52,557 bases of DNA from Pararhodobacter sp. SW119 (GCF_017811755.1 NZ_JADDJF010000024.1:1-52557), one strand, 5' to 3'; positions 9,342 to 17,880 are shown, counted from the first letter of the stretch. Notes: generated by a model not told the origin, from the letters alone. Translations and numbers: made by a program.

Positions 9342-11018
9342 TCAGACCCCGGCGTGCTGGGGGGCTGACGGCGCGGGCGACGTCTGCTTTGACGAGAGCC
9401 TGCCCTTGCCCGCGGAAGCGGCAGGGGGACGGTTTTGGTGCGTGACAGGTGCGCGCGCCTCGGCACTATCCAACGCGGCCAATTCTGCCAACGGCTCGAA
9501 CACGACAAGCAGGGCACTGTTCGTGGCGCGACGTGCCCGCAGCATCATCTGCCGCCCGACCTTCAGCCGGACCACACCCGCGACCACGCCCTGATCCGTC
9601 TGCGGCCTCGCCAGCGCCGCGACCCCGGCCCACAGGTCGCTATCCTCGCATTGCAGACGCCACGCACCCAGCGCTTCTCGCAGGGTCACGACGGCCATCG
9701 ACTCCTCGATCTTCTGGCCCCAGAGGCGGCCGAAGGCGGCGTTCGTCAGGACCAGCTGCCCGTTGGCGGAAAAGACGGCGACGGCCGCTTCCAGCAAATT
9801 CAACGCGGCCTGCCCGGTTTCAAGTTCCGCCCGAAAATTCCGCGAGAGATAGACTTCGGAGCTGATGTCCTCGAGCATGAAGGCCAGGGCGCCATCGGGA
9901 TGGGGCCTGACCGACACCCGGAAGGTCTGCCCCGACGGCAGCGACCAGGTCTCCTCGAATTCGCGCGGCTCGCCGCTGCTCTCACAATCGGTGAGGCGCC
10001 GCGCCCAACTCGAATAGTCCCGCGGCTCGGGCAGGATGCGCTTTCCGCGCATCCGGTTCAGGAAACCTTCCATCCCGGGGCGCGACAGCAGGAACTCGGG
10101 TTCAAGCCCGGTCAACTGGCTCAATGCCGGGTTGAAAAGCTGAAGACGGCGATGTCGGTCGAAGACCGCAAGGCCGATCGGCAGCGTGGCGAAGGTCTTG
10201 GTGAGCGTCTGGATAAACGATTGCCGTGCGCTTTCCGCCAGGTGCGCGGCATCGGCCGGGACGGCGAAAACCAGTTGGCCCTTCTCATCGGCCTCGCGCT
10301 GCAGATCGAACCAGGCAACGCGCCCCCCCGGCAGCGCCAGCGACACCCGCTCGACCCGCCCGGCCTCGCTTCCGGGGAACAACGACGGCAAGGGCCAGCT
10401 GATCGCGCCGCCATAGCCGGCTTCGATCAGCTGATGCAGGTAGGCACCATTTGCCCAGATCACCTGTCCCTGCGCGTTCTCGCGCCAGGTCGGGATCGGC
10501 GAAAGGTCCGACACGCCGCGCAGTACGGCAAGTTCCTCTTCCAGCGCGCGATGGCTCAGACGATCCAGCATCACGCCGCCCTCCTCGGCCGCGGTATCGG
10601 CCAACGTCAGGCGCGCGGTCCCGTCAAGCCATTCCGCAAGCAGCGAAAGCCCCGAACCGTCCTTCGCCGTCAACTCCAGGCGGCGCCGCTGCGCAAGCGT
10701 CGCCAGACGCTCCGCCAGATCGGGAAAGCCGGCTGCGAGATAGCGTGACAGACGCGCCCAGGCGACGCCTTCGCCGGGGATATCGCCCGCCGTGCCGGCC
10801 AACGACGAAAGCAGGGCCTCGCCGCGGTCGTTGGCGTCGACCAGAACCCGATCGCTGAAAAGGAAAACAGCATCCAGCCGGTTTCCACCCAGTTTCGCCT
10901 GCGGCACGCGCGAGGGCATCTTCAAAAGCCCCGCCGCAATCAGAACCACCGCCAGCGCCGTCGCGGCAGAGGTCGCAAGCACAACGAGCGCGGAAGTCAG
11001 GCTGCTGTCCATCATCAA
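9342..11018 (-). CDS. Membrane-anchored multi-PAS protein, DivL-like candidate
   Basis: 558 aa. One N-terminal transmembrane segment (about residues 8-32) is followed by several PAS-like sensory regions: one near 180-230 (PIPTWRENAQGQVIWANGAYL), one near 295-350 (LPIGLAVFDRHRRLQLFNPALSQLTG) and one near 415-460 (LEAAVAVFSANGQLVLTNAAFGRLWG). The C-terminal tail is Ser/Pro/Ala-rich. No histidine-kinase H-box or ATPase box is visible, so it should sense or bind partners rather than phosphorylate. In Rhodobacter, DivL is described as a PAS-domain protein acting in the CckA-ChpT-CtrA relay. The architecture and a perfect CtrA box 57 bp upstream make DivL a reasonable but unproven identity. Confidence 0.72.
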   Translation of the reverse strand: MMMDSSLTSALVVLATSAATALAVVLIAAGLLKMPSRVPQAKLGGNRLDAVFLFSDRVLVDANDRGEALLSSLAGTAGDIPGEGVAWARLSRYLAAGFPDLAERLATLAQRRRLELTAKDGSGLSLLAEWLDGTARLTLADTAAEEGGVMLDRLSHRALEEELAVLRGVSDLSPIPTWRENAQGQVIWANGAYLHQLIEAGYGGAISWPLPSLFPGSEAGRVERVSLALPGGRVAWFDLQREADEKGQLVFAVPADAAHLAESARQSFIQTLTKTFATLPIGLAVFDRHRRLQLFNPALSQLTGLEPEFLLSRPGMEGFLNRMRGKRILPEPRDYSSWARRLTDCESSGEPREFEETWSLPSGQTFRVSVRPHPDGALAFMLEDISSEVYLSRNFRAELETGQAALNLLEAAVAVFSANGQLVLTNAAFGRLWGQKIEESMAVVTLREALGAWRLQCEDSDLWAGVAALARPQTDQGVVAGVVRLKVGRQMMLRARRATNSALLVVFEPLAELAALDSAEARAPVTHQNRPPAASAGKGRLSSKQTSPAPSAPQHAGV

Positions 11019-11074
11019 TCCAGTCGAGAATTCCCGCAGGCGCGGGCCGATGCTCGAAGCGTTCTCTATTCTGG

Positions 11075-11090
11075 TTAAGCGGCCATTAAC
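11075..11090 (-). promoter_or_regulatory. Perfect CtrA-type box upstream of the PAS gene
   Basis: TTAA, seven bases, TTAA followed by C (plus-strand TTAAGCGGCCATTAAC) matches the alphaproteobacterial CtrA consensus TTAA-N7-TTAA exactly. It lies 57 bp upstream of the ATG of the minus-strand PAS gene, in the 99-bp gap after regB, a position suited to promoter control. Binding is inferred from the motif only. Confidence 0.6.
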
Positions 11091-11117
11091 GGGGATCTGC
11101 CCGGTATTGACTATTTT

Positions 11118-12584
11118 CTAGTCAGGCGACGATCCGCCGATGCTCGGATCGAGCGGGAGATTGGCTCCCAGGCGCGGGCGCGGCGCGGCGACGATCGCCG
11201 TTCGCGGCCACGACACCTCGGCAATCGCACCGGCCCATTCCCCTGCATGATCGCCGTCATCGACAGCGGAGCCCGTGCCATTGCGAAACCGCAGCCTGGC
11301 GCCCGACCGTTCCAGCAAGGTCTTGGCGATGAAAAGACCCAGTCCCATCCCCTCGTATTCCGGTCGATGGCTGCGGAGCGCCGCCGGCCGGCGCGCGCGC
11401 AGGTAGGGATCGCCGATCCGGCCCAGCAGATCGGGTGGATAGCCCGGACCATCGTCCATGACGCGCAGTCTGATCGTCGACTCGTCCCACTCGGCGTCGA
11501 TGCGGATCCGGTTTTCCGCGAAATCGACCGCATTCTGGATCAGGTTGCGAAGGCCATGGATGATCTCGGGTCGGCGCCAGATCTCGGGCATGCGCGGATC
11601 GGCGTCACCCAGAGCGCGATGGACGAAGCGCAACTCCTTGCCGCGGGCGGCATGCGGCGCGGCAGCCTCGGTCACGACCGCCTCCAGCGGCGCCTGATGC
11701 AGATGCGGATCGTCCTTTCCCGCCTGTCCCATCGAGTGGAGGATCTTTCGGCAGCGGTCGGCCTGTTCGCGGATCAGCGTCGCATCGGCCCGCTGGTCGG
11801 CGTCTTCCAGCGTGTCGATCAGTTCCGAACTCGCCAGCTTGATCGTCGCCAGCGGTGTACCCAGTTCGTGCGCGGCAGCCGCAACTACGGCGGTCAGATC
11901 GGTCAGCTTCTGTTCGCGAGCAAGCGCCATCTGCGTCGCCAGAAGCGCCTCGGTCAGCGCGTGCTTTTCTATGGCGACACTGCGCGAATAAAGCCCGATG
12001 AAGGCGATGCCGGTCAGAATCGCCAGCCATTGCCCGACCAGCAGCAGCGTCGGTATCACGACCGGCAGGCCGCCGCGCAGGATCAATGGCTCATGGCTGA
12101 CGGCCAGAAGCGATGCCAATGCGGCCGCGATCCCCCCGATGGCCAGCGTGGAGCGCAACCTCAGCGCGGTTGCGGCGATCGTGACCGGCGCCAGCAGCAG
12201 AAGCGCGAACGGGTTCGACAACCCGCCCGTCAGAAACAACAGGACCGACAACTGCGTCGTGTCGAAGATCAGGGTCAGCAGCACCTCGCCTTCGGACAGA
12301 CGGCGGTTCGGCGGAAAGACGAACTCGCTCAGTAGGTTCGAGGCAATCGAAACTGCGACAACAAGGTAGGCTAGCGGGATGGAAAAACTGAGACCCAGAC
12401 CGAAATGCGCGATCGTGATCGCCAGGAACTGGCCCAGCACCGCAATCCAGCGCACCCGCGTCAGGGTTTGCAGGCGCACCCAGTGCATGTCGGCATCGTA
12501 ATTCGTGAGCCTGACGGGGTAGCGTGCCAAGGGGCGTCCTGTTGTCGCGGAAAGTCCTGGCCGCATTGTTAGTGCTCGACGCAT
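11118..12584 (-). CDS. regB: RegB/PrrB-type redox sensor histidine kinase
   Basis: Membrane kinase that phosphorylates RegA when oxygen is low or the quinone pool is reduced. About six transmembrane segments lie in residues 45-200, including the quinone-sensing loop motif GGLSNPF (120-126). The H-box AAAHELGTPLATIKL has phospho-acceptor His239. The redox-active cysteine of the family is kept (Cys278, in QADRCRKILHSMG). N-box LRNLIQNAVDFA and G-boxes DDGPGYP and GMGLGLF follow. The start is uncertain: ATG at 12584 leaves only 36 bp before divergent senC, while in-frame ATGs at 12566 and 12488 (MHWVRL) are also plausible. It diverges from senC-regA, the standard Rhodobacter arrangement. Confidence 0.95.
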   Translation of the reverse strand: MRRALTMRPGLSATTGRPLARYPVRLTNYDADMHWVRLQTLTRVRWIAVLGQFLAITIAHFGLGLSFSIPLAYLVVAVSIASNLLSEFVFPPNRRLSEGEVLLTLIFDTTQLSVLLFLTGGLSNPFALLLLAPVTIAATALRLRSTLAIGGIAAALASLLAVSHEPLILRGGLPVVIPTLLLVGQWLAILTGIAFIGLYSRSVAIEKHALTEALLATQMALAREQKLTDLTAVVAAAAHELGTPLATIKLASSELIDTLEDADQRADATLIREQADRCRKILHSMGQAGKDDPHLHQAPLEAVVTEAAAPHAARGKELRFVHRALGDADPRMPEIWRRPEIIHGLRNLIQNAVDFAENRIRIDAEWDESTIRLRVMDDGPGYPPDLLGRIGDPYLRARRPAALRSHRPEYEGMGLGLFIAKTLLERSGARLRFRNGTGSAVDDGDHAGEWAGAIAEVSWPRTAIVAAPRPRLGANLPLDPSIGGSSPD

Positions 12585-12620
12585 CGGGCATCAAGAACCG
12601 CTCAAGGATCGGAGAGTCTG

Positions 12621-13241
12621 ATGATTCGCTACTACAGCATCGGCGCGGCCGCTTTCGTGGCGGTGCTGCTGGGCGTCCTGGGTTGGCTGGTTTTGGCGGA
12701 TCGCGATGGCGACCGATTTGCCCAGTGCCGCGCAACGTCCATCGCAGGCGGATCCGGATCGATCGGCGGCCCGTTCGAACTGATCGACCAGACCGGACGC
12801 ACGGTGACCGAGGCCGACGTGCTTTCAGAACCGGCGCTGATCTACTTCGGCTACACGTTCTGCCCGGATGTCTGCCCTCTCGACACCGCGCGCAATGCGC
12901 TCGCCGTGGAGCTGTTGGAGGAGCGCGGCCACAACCTCCGCCCCGTCTTCATCTCGGTCGACCCCCGGCGCGACACGCCAGAGGTGCTGGCAGAGTTCGC
13001 GAGCATCTTTCATCCCCGGATGATCGGACTGACCGGCAGTGAGGCGCAGGTTCGTGCCGCGGCGCGCGAATACCGGGCCTTCTACAACGTCCACGAGGCC
13101 GAGGATGACTTCTACCTCGTCGACCATTCGACCTTCACCTATCTGATGCTGCCCGGCGAAGGCTTCGTCGAGGTCTTTCGCCGCGACGACACCGCACCCG
13201 ACATGGCCGACCGGATCGCCTGTTTCCTGGACAGGCTTTGA
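12621..13241 (+). CDS. senC: SenC/PrrC, Sco1-type copper chaperone
   Basis: Membrane-anchored Sco1/SenC protein needed for copper delivery to cytochrome c oxidase; in Rhodobacter it also tunes RegB/PrrB signalling. 206 aa, with a transmembrane anchor at about residues 8-27 and a thioredoxin fold facing the periplasm. The copper-binding CxxxC is FCPDVCP (Cys81 and Cys85), and the conserved His169 lies in VDHSTFTYL. A GGAGAG ribosome site precedes the ATG. It is divergent from regB and is followed 66 bp later by regA. Confidence 0.94.
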   Translation: MIRYYSIGAAAFVAVLLGVLGWLVLADRDGDRFAQCRATSIAGGSGSIGGPFELIDQTGRTVTEADVLSEPALIYFGYTFCPDVCPLDTARNALAVELLEERGHNLRPVFISVDPRRDTPEVLAEFASIFHPRMIGLTGSEAQVRAAAREYRAFYNVHEAEDDFYLVDHSTFTYLMLPGEGFVEVFRRDDTAPDMADRIACFLDRL

Positions 13242-13307
13242 ACCCGGCGGATTCTGCCCTACGTCCGCGCTGCACCCAGTTCGACACCGCGTCACAGGAG
13301 TAGCGAG

Positions 13308-13865
13308 ATGTCCGATCCGCAAACACCCGATATCGGCCCCGACCGGTCCCTGCTGCTGGTCGACGATGACGAGGTGTTCCTGAAGCGTCTGGCCCGCGCC
13401 ATGGAGCGGCGCGGTTTCGAGCCGCACACCGCGACAAGCGTTGCCGCCGGCAAGGCCGCCGCGCAGGCAACTCCACCGGCCTACGCGGTCATCGACCTGC
13501 GCCTCGAAGACGGCAATGGCCTCGATGTCGTCGAGGCGTTGCGAGCGCGTCGCCCGGACGCGCGCATCGTCGTGCTGACCGGTTATGGCGCCATCGCGAC
13601 AGCGGTCGCCGCGGTGAAGATCGGCGCGACGGATTACCTGTCGAAGCCCGCCGATGCCGACGAGGTGGTCAACGCGCTGCTCAATCATGCCGACGGCACC
13701 CTGCCCGCCCCGCCGGAAAACCCGATGTCGGCGGACCGGGTGCGCTGGGAACACATCCAGCGCGTGTTCGAACAATGCGACAGGAACGTGTCCGAAACCG
13801 CGCGACGGCTCAGCATGCATCGGCGAACGCTTCAGCGCATTCTCGCCAAGCGCAGCCCTCGCTAG
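13308..13865 (+). CDS. regA: RegA/PrrA global redox response regulator
   Basis: DNA-binding response regulator of the RegBA system, controlling photosynthesis, respiration and carbon or nitrogen fixation genes in relatives. 185 aa. The receiver domain has the acidic pocket LLLVDDDE (about 16-22), phospho-acceptor Asp63 (VIDLRLEDG) and Lys113 (LSKPAD). A Fis-type helix-turn-helix ends the protein (NVSETARRLSMHRRTLQRIL), matching the highly conserved family C-terminus. Its stop overlaps that of the convergent HD-domain gene by 4 bp. A CAGGAG ribosome site is present. Confidence 0.97.
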   Translation: MSDPQTPDIGPDRSLLLVDDDEVFLKRLARAMERRGFEPHTATSVAAGKAAAQATPPAYAVIDLRLEDGNGLDVVEALRARRPDARIVVLTGYGAIATAVAAVKIGATDYLSKPADADEVVNALLNHADGTLPAPPENPMSADRVRWEHIQRVFEQCDRNVSETARRLSMHRRTLQRILAKRSPR

Positions 13866-14467
13866 GCGCGCCGCCGGTCGAGTTCCGACATCAGGGCGCC
13901 GTGGCGCGCCATGAACGCCGCGCGCACCTCGACCGGGGGGCGCGGCACGATCGACAGGGTTTCGACCACGCCAGCCGGTGGCTTGCCGAAAAAGCGGTCA
14001 GCCTCGGCAGCGTTGAACCCCGCGATCTCGACAGCCTCGAGCCAGGCGGAAATGCGGTCGGCCCGCTTGATCAGCGACTTGACCTTTGGCGGCAGTTCCG
14101 CCGGCAGCCCAAAGCGCAGATGTACCGCCACCGACAGCCGCGCATCCAATGCCCCGTAGCCCGGGCCGACCGCGGCCTTCACCGGCGAGATCATGTCGCC
14201 GATGACGTACTCCGGCGCATCGTGCAGCAGCGCGGCCAGGCGCCATCGCGGCTCCGTCTTTGGCTCCAGACGACCCACCAGGTGCTCGACCAGAAGCGAA
14301 TGCTCCGCCACGGAATAGGGAAAGTCGCCATGCGTCTGCCCGTTCCAGCGCGCGACGAACGCCAGGCCATGCGCGATGTCTTCAAGTTCGATATCGACGG
14401 GAGTCGGGTCTAGCAGATCCAGCCTGCGACCCGAAAGCATGCGCTGCCATGCGCGGGGTTGTTTCAT
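13862..14467 (-). CDS. HD-domain phosphohydrolase (YfbR-like)
   Basis: About 201 aa, starting at MKQPRAWQRML (an in-frame codon 18 bp upstream is an alternative). The HD metal-binding motifs are visible as SVAEHSLLVEHL and ALLHDAPEYVIGD, followed by a distal LIKRADRISAW. This pattern matches the YfbR/YedJ-type HD hydrolases, some of which are 5'-deoxynucleotidases; the substrate here is not determined. The gene is convergent with regA, with overlapping stops. The product is probably cytoplasmic, with no signal peptide or membrane segment. Confidence 0.8.
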   Translation of the reverse strand: MKQPRAWQRMLSGRRLDLLDPTPVDIELEDIAHGLAFVARWNGQTHGDFPYSVAEHSLLVEHLVGRLEPKTEPRWRLAALLHDAPEYVIGDMISPVKAAVGPGYGALDARLSVAVHLRFGLPAELPPKVKSLIKRADRISAWLEAVEIAGFNAAEADRFFGKPPAGVVETLSIVPRPPVEVRAAFMARHGALMSELDRRRA

Positions 14468-14551
14468 CGGTGCGGCGGGGCCCAAATTCCTGTCCGCAGC
14501 ATCGATAGCGCGCGTGTCGCGCGCGGTAAACCCGGGCCGCGGGTGATGGAA

Positions 14552-15130
14552 CTATACCGACAGCACCCAGATCGCCGCGATCGCGCCCACCAGCGCCGCG
14601 CCCAACCCGGCCAGCGCGCCCACGAGGAAGCGACGCAGATCAAACCGCAAATGGCGCGGGGACTGAACGGCGACTGTCGTCCCGGCCGCGACAGGGTCGT
14701 CGCCGCCGCCTCCGTCGGATACATTCTGCGATGGCTCGGACGGAATGGGGCGGCTCAGCGTCCGCAGGCTCTGGCGCAAGCGCTCGGCGACCTCGTCGCG
14801 GGTGGGGGCGTTGCCCTCGGCACCGGCACGAAAGCCCTGCGCGAACGGACGGCGCGTGGCCCGCCCGCCTTCATGCGCCTCGGCCTCGGCCATCAGGCGG
14901 TCGATATCGATCGCGGCGATGCGTCCATTCCCCGCGCGCAGAAGGGTGGCGCCGCCTGCGCCCTCGGTCATGTCCGACGCAGAAGCCAGATCCAGACCAT
15001 CACGGCGCAATCGCCGGCGGCTGCGCAGATCCAGCCATTTCCCGGTCAGCACCGCCTTGCGCGGCGGCAGGCGTGGCGGCTCTTTCGGATTGCGCAAGAT
15101 CCCGACTCGCGCCTGCCGATCCAGTCGCAT
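14552..15130 (-). CDS. Hypothetical protein with a C-terminal membrane anchor
   Basis: Not recognised. The first sensible ATG (15130) gives about 192 aa. Residues 1-60 are basic (ILRNPKEPPRLPPRKAVLTG). A middle block LRAGNGRIAAIDIDRLMAEAEA looks helical. A Gly/Asp-rich linker (SDGGGGDDP) is followed by a single transmembrane helix (FLVGALAGLGAALVGAIAA) a few residues from the end, so it would be a tail-anchored protein with the bulk in the cytoplasm. The secB terminator upstream implies its own promoter. The opposite-strand frames here are low-complexity and less protein-like. The start is uncertain, because the open frame extends to 15499. Confidence 0.5.
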   Translation of the reverse strand: MRLDRQARVGILRNPKEPPRLPPRKAVLTGKWLDLRSRRRLRRDGLDLASASDMTEGAGGATLLRAGNGRIAAIDIDRLMAEAEAHEGGRATRRPFAQGFRAGAEGNAPTRDEVAERLRQSLRTLSRPIPSEPSQNVSDGGGGDDPVAAGTTVAVQSPRHLRFDLRRFLVGALAGLGAALVGAIAAIWVLSV

Positions 15131-15278
15131 CTGCTGCCTGGAAAACGCAATCTGCGCAGTTGCACCGATGTCTTCTGATAGATTGGCCACGACCCTGTAT
15201 CCCACGCATACGGCTTGTCCGATCCGAGCCTTGCGCAAGAGTGTTAAGAAGTCGCGACCTTGCTCCCGGCCTTTGGCA

Positions 15279-15304
15279 TGAAAAAGGGCCGCTGACGCGG
15301 CCCC
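15279..15304 (-). terminator. Intrinsic terminator of secB
   Basis: On the minus strand a perfect 7-bp GC stem (GGGCCGC / GCGGCCC) with the 4-base loop GTCA is followed directly by a run of five T. It begins about 20 bp beyond the secB stop codon, and is a textbook Rho-independent terminator. Confidence 0.85.
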
Positions 15305-15324
15305 TTGCTTCCCTTCTGGCTGCC

Positions 15325-15900
15325 TCAGGCGGCAGGTGCGGCGCCGCCGCCGGCCTGGCCTTTCTGGCTCTGGCGCGCCAGTTCCTGACGGTAAAGCGCC
15401 ATGAAATCGATCAGGTCGAGGTTCAGGGCCGGGAAACCCCCGTCGCGGGTGACATCGCTGATGATGCGCCGCGCGAAGGGGAACAGGATGCGCGGGCACT
15501 CGATCAGCAGGAAGGGGTGCATTTGTTCCTGCGGGACACCCTCGATATGGAACACGCCACCGTATTCAAGCTCCACCAGGAACAGGGTCTTGCCGTCTTC
15601 CTTGGTCTTCGATTCGATGCGGAACTTGCTGATCACCTCGAACTGATGCTCGGTATCGCGCTTGCGCGCATCCAGGCTGACCTGAACCTGAATGTCGGGC
15701 TGGCCCTGCGGCAAGGTCATATTGTTCTGCGCAACAGCGTTTTCGAAGGACATGTCGCGAACGAACTGCGCCAGTACCTGCACCTTCACCTGCGGCTGGC
15801 CTGCCGCCTGTGCACCGGCCTGCGCGCCCGCCTGTCCGGCCGCCGGCGCCGCCGCGCCATTGCCGCCATTGCCATTGTCGCCCTTGCCATTCTCGGCCAT
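15325..15900 (-). CDS. secB: SecB, protein-export chaperone
   Basis: Tetrameric cytosolic chaperone that keeps preproteins unfolded and hands them to SecA. 191 aa, longer than the roughly 155-aa E. coli protein because residues 1-36 are a Gly/Asn then Ala/Gly/Gln-rich low-complexity leader. The folded core then starts VKVQVLAQFVRDMSFENAV and keeps the signature ECPRILFPFARRIISD. It is followed by a clear intrinsic terminator and preceded by fxsA 58 bp upstream, on the same strand. Confidence 0.95.
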   Translation of the reverse strand: MAENGKGDNGNGGNGAAAPAAGQAGAQAGAQAAGQPQVKVQVLAQFVRDMSFENAVAQNNMTLPQGQPDIQVQVSLDARKRDTEHQFEVISKFRIESKTKEDGKTLFLVELEYGGVFHIEGVPQEQMHPFLLIECPRILFPFARRIISDVTRDGGFPALNLDLIDFMALYRQELARQSQKGQAGGGAAPAA

Positions 15901-15958
15901 GGAATACTCCTGATTGGATCCTGTTTCGGCGTTTGTCTAGCAGGTCACCGCGGACGCC

Positions 15959-16420
15959 TCAATGGTCGCGGCGATCGTCGATCCGCGGCTTCGGTTCGGG
16001 CTCTTCCCGGGCCTCGAACTCGCCCTCGATGATATCGCCCTCGGGGTGGGGCCGGGCTTGCAGATGCACCTCCTGGACCTTCACCCGCGTCTTCAGCGCC
16101 CGAAGGATCGCGCGCTGTACCGGCGGCAGCAGCAGGACCAGACCCACGGCATCGGTCAGAAAGCCCGGCAGGATCAGCAGGATGCCCGCAACGATCTGGA
16201 ACGCGCCCTGGGCCAGGAACGTACCCGGCGACAGCCCCTGCAGACCCTGATGCATGACCTGCGACGCACGCGCCTTGTTGGCGCGCAGGATCAGCACGCC
16301 CGACAGCCCGCCCAGCACGATCAGTGCCAGCGTCGGCCACAAGCCGATGCGCCCGCCGATGACGATGAACAGCGCGATCTCGATCAGCGGCAGGACAAGA
16401 AAGACAAGCACAAGAGGCAT
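15959..16420 (-). CDS. fxsA: FxsA family membrane protein
   Basis: About 153 aa from MPLVLVFLVLPLIEIALF; further upstream in-frame codons exist but precede the hydrophobic start typical of FxsA. It has about three or four membrane segments with the conserved motifs PLIEIALFIVIGGRIG and ILLILPGFLTDAVGLVLLLPP, then a charged cytoplasmic C-terminus. E. coli FxsA, when overproduced, blocks exclusion of phage T7 by the F plasmid; its normal role is unknown. The gene diverges from the Tim44-like gene (113 bp between starts) and is co-directional with secB. Confidence 0.9.
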   Translation of the reverse strand: MPLVLVFLVLPLIEIALFIVIGGRIGLWPTLALIVLGGLSGVLILRANKARASQVMHQGLQGLSPGTFLAQGAFQIVAGILLILPGFLTDAVGLVLLLPPVQRAILRALKTRVKVQEVHLQARPHPEGDIIEGEFEAREEPEPKPRIDDRRDH

Positions 16421-16533
16421 CTCTGCGCTCCTTCCGGGCGCTTGTGGTGGACTCGGACTGTGTGGCACCTTACATAGCAGAGCAACGCGCGCAACATGCT
16501 GCGCGCCCCCGATGCGACCGCCCCGAGGACTCG

Positions 16534-17193
16534 ATGGATTCTGCCGTGATTCAACTGCTCGTATTGGCTGGAATAGCCGTTTTTCTGATCCTCAGGCTGC
16601 GCAGTGTGCTCGGCACCCGCGAAGGCTATGAACGCCCGCCCGAAGCCCTGCCGGGAACCAAGGCGCCGAACCGCCGCGGCTTCGACGTGATCGATGGCGG
16701 CGCGGACGAGGACATTACCGATCACGTTTCCGCGGGGTCGCCCCAGGCCAAGGCGCTGGCCGAGATGAAGCGGATCGAGCCGGATTTCAACGTGAGCGAA
16801 TTCCTGCAGGGCGCCCGCGGCGCCTACGAGATGATCCTCATGGGCTTCGAGAAGGGCAACATGGACGAACTGGTGCCGTTCCTGTCCCGCGACGTCTTCG
16901 AAAGCTTCGACGAGGTCGTCCAGTTGCGCGAGCGCGAGGGCCTCAAGGTCGACGCGAATTTCGTCGGCGTGCGTGAAGTCGAACTCGCCGATGCCGCCTT
17001 CGACACCGAGCGCAAGGAAGCCGAAGTCACCGTCCGTTTCGTGGGCGAATTGACCTCGGTCGTGCGCAACAAGGAGGGCGAGATCGTCGAGGGCGATCCG
17101 AACACGATCAAGCAGCAACGCGACATCTGGACCTTCGCGCGGGTGATGGGGTCGGACAACCCGAACTGGAAGCTGGTCGCCACCGGCGGCTGA
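16534..17193 (+). CDS. Tim44/TimA-like membrane-associated protein
   Basis: About 219 aa, starting at MDSAVIQLLVLAGIAVFLI. An N-terminal transmembrane helix (about 5-22) is followed by a linker and a C-terminal Tim44-like domain of the NTF2-like fold (about 75-219: EFLQGARGAYEMILMGFEKGN through DIWTFARVMGSDNPNWKLVATGG). Bacterial homologues (TimA) sit on the inner membrane and are thought to relate to the mitochondrial import subunit Tim44. It diverges from fxsA and is followed by smr after 45 bp. A lytic transglycosylase gene (mltA) usually found between these two in relatives is missing. Confidence 0.9.
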   Translation: MDSAVIQLLVLAGIAVFLILRLRSVLGTREGYERPPEALPGTKAPNRRGFDVIDGGADEDITDHVSAGSPQAKALAEMKRIEPDFNVSEFLQGARGAYEMILMGFEKGNMDELVPFLSRDVFESFDEVVQLREREGLKVDANFVGVREVELADAAFDTERKEAEVTVRFVGELTSVVRNKEGEIVEGDPNTIKQQRDIWTFARVMGSDNPNWKLVATGG

Positions 17194-17238
17194 TCCGCAC
17201 CCGACCAGGGGACGGAGACGACGGCAGAGGGGGCTTCG

Positions 17239-17832
17239 ATGCCGCGCCGGTTGAGCGACGAAGACCGCGAGATCTGGCAGCGCGTCGCCCGCACCACCCG
17301 CCGCCTGCAAGCCTCGCCCGACCCGGCGGTCAGCGCGCGACAGTCGCCCGTGCCCGACCCGGGGGCTGAACCCCCGCGTGCGCGGCTTATGACTTCGCTC
17401 CTGCCTCCCTCCCCACCATCCCTTCGCCCGCAACTGGATCTCGCCCCTTCTGTCTCGGCGGAACTGGCGCGCGCGCCGGTGCGCATGGACCGGCGCACGC
17501 ACGACCGCATGAAGCGCGGCAAGCTCGACCCCGAGGCGCGGATCGATCTGCACGGCATGACCCTTGGCCAGGCGCAGCCGGCGCTTTCGGGCTTCGTCCT
17601 GTCGGCACGCGCCCGGGGACTGCGGCTGGTGCTGGTGATCACCGGCAAGGGGCGCACGCGGCCGGCCGATGACCTGGGCCCCATCCCCCGCCGCCCCGGC
17701 GCCCTGAAGATCGAGGTGCCGCGCTGGCTGCGCAGCCCGCCGCTCGCCCCCGCCGTCCTGGAGGTGCGCGAGGCGCATCACCGCCACGGCGGCACCGGCG
17801 CCTACTACGTCTACCTGCGCAAACCGGCCTGA
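17239..17832 (+). CDS. Smr-domain protein
   Basis: 197 aa. The N-terminal half is Pro/Arg-rich and probably disordered. The C-terminal Smr domain (about 95-195) contains the conserved IDLHGMTLGQA and LVLVITGKG motifs and ends with the family's HHRHGGTGAYYVYLRK. Smr domains are nicking endonucleases linked to MutS2, recombination or ribosome rescue, but stand-alone alphaproteobacterial versions are uncharacterised. The gene lies in a plus-strand run with the Tim44-like gene upstream and ilvA 48 bp downstream. Confidence 0.9.
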   Translation: MPRRLSDEDREIWQRVARTTRRLQASPDPAVSARQSPVPDPGAEPPRARLMTSLLPPSPPSLRPQLDLAPSVSAELARAPVRMDRRTHDRMKRGKLDPEARIDLHGMTLGQAQPALSGFVLSARARGLRLVLVITGKGRTRPADDLGPIPRRPGALKIEVPRWLRSPPLAPAVLEVREAHHRHGGTGAYYVYLRKPA

Positions 17833-17880
17833 AACGGAAATAGCGGTTTCCCCGCCCGCGTTTCGCGCCTAGATGGGCGC

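Noticed and set aside
14459-15178. Plus-strand frame of 239 codons opposite the hypothetical gene
   Set aside because: Arg/Gln/His-rich without hydrophobic core pattern. The minus-strand frame has a membrane helix and a plausible domain layout, so the minus strand was preferred.
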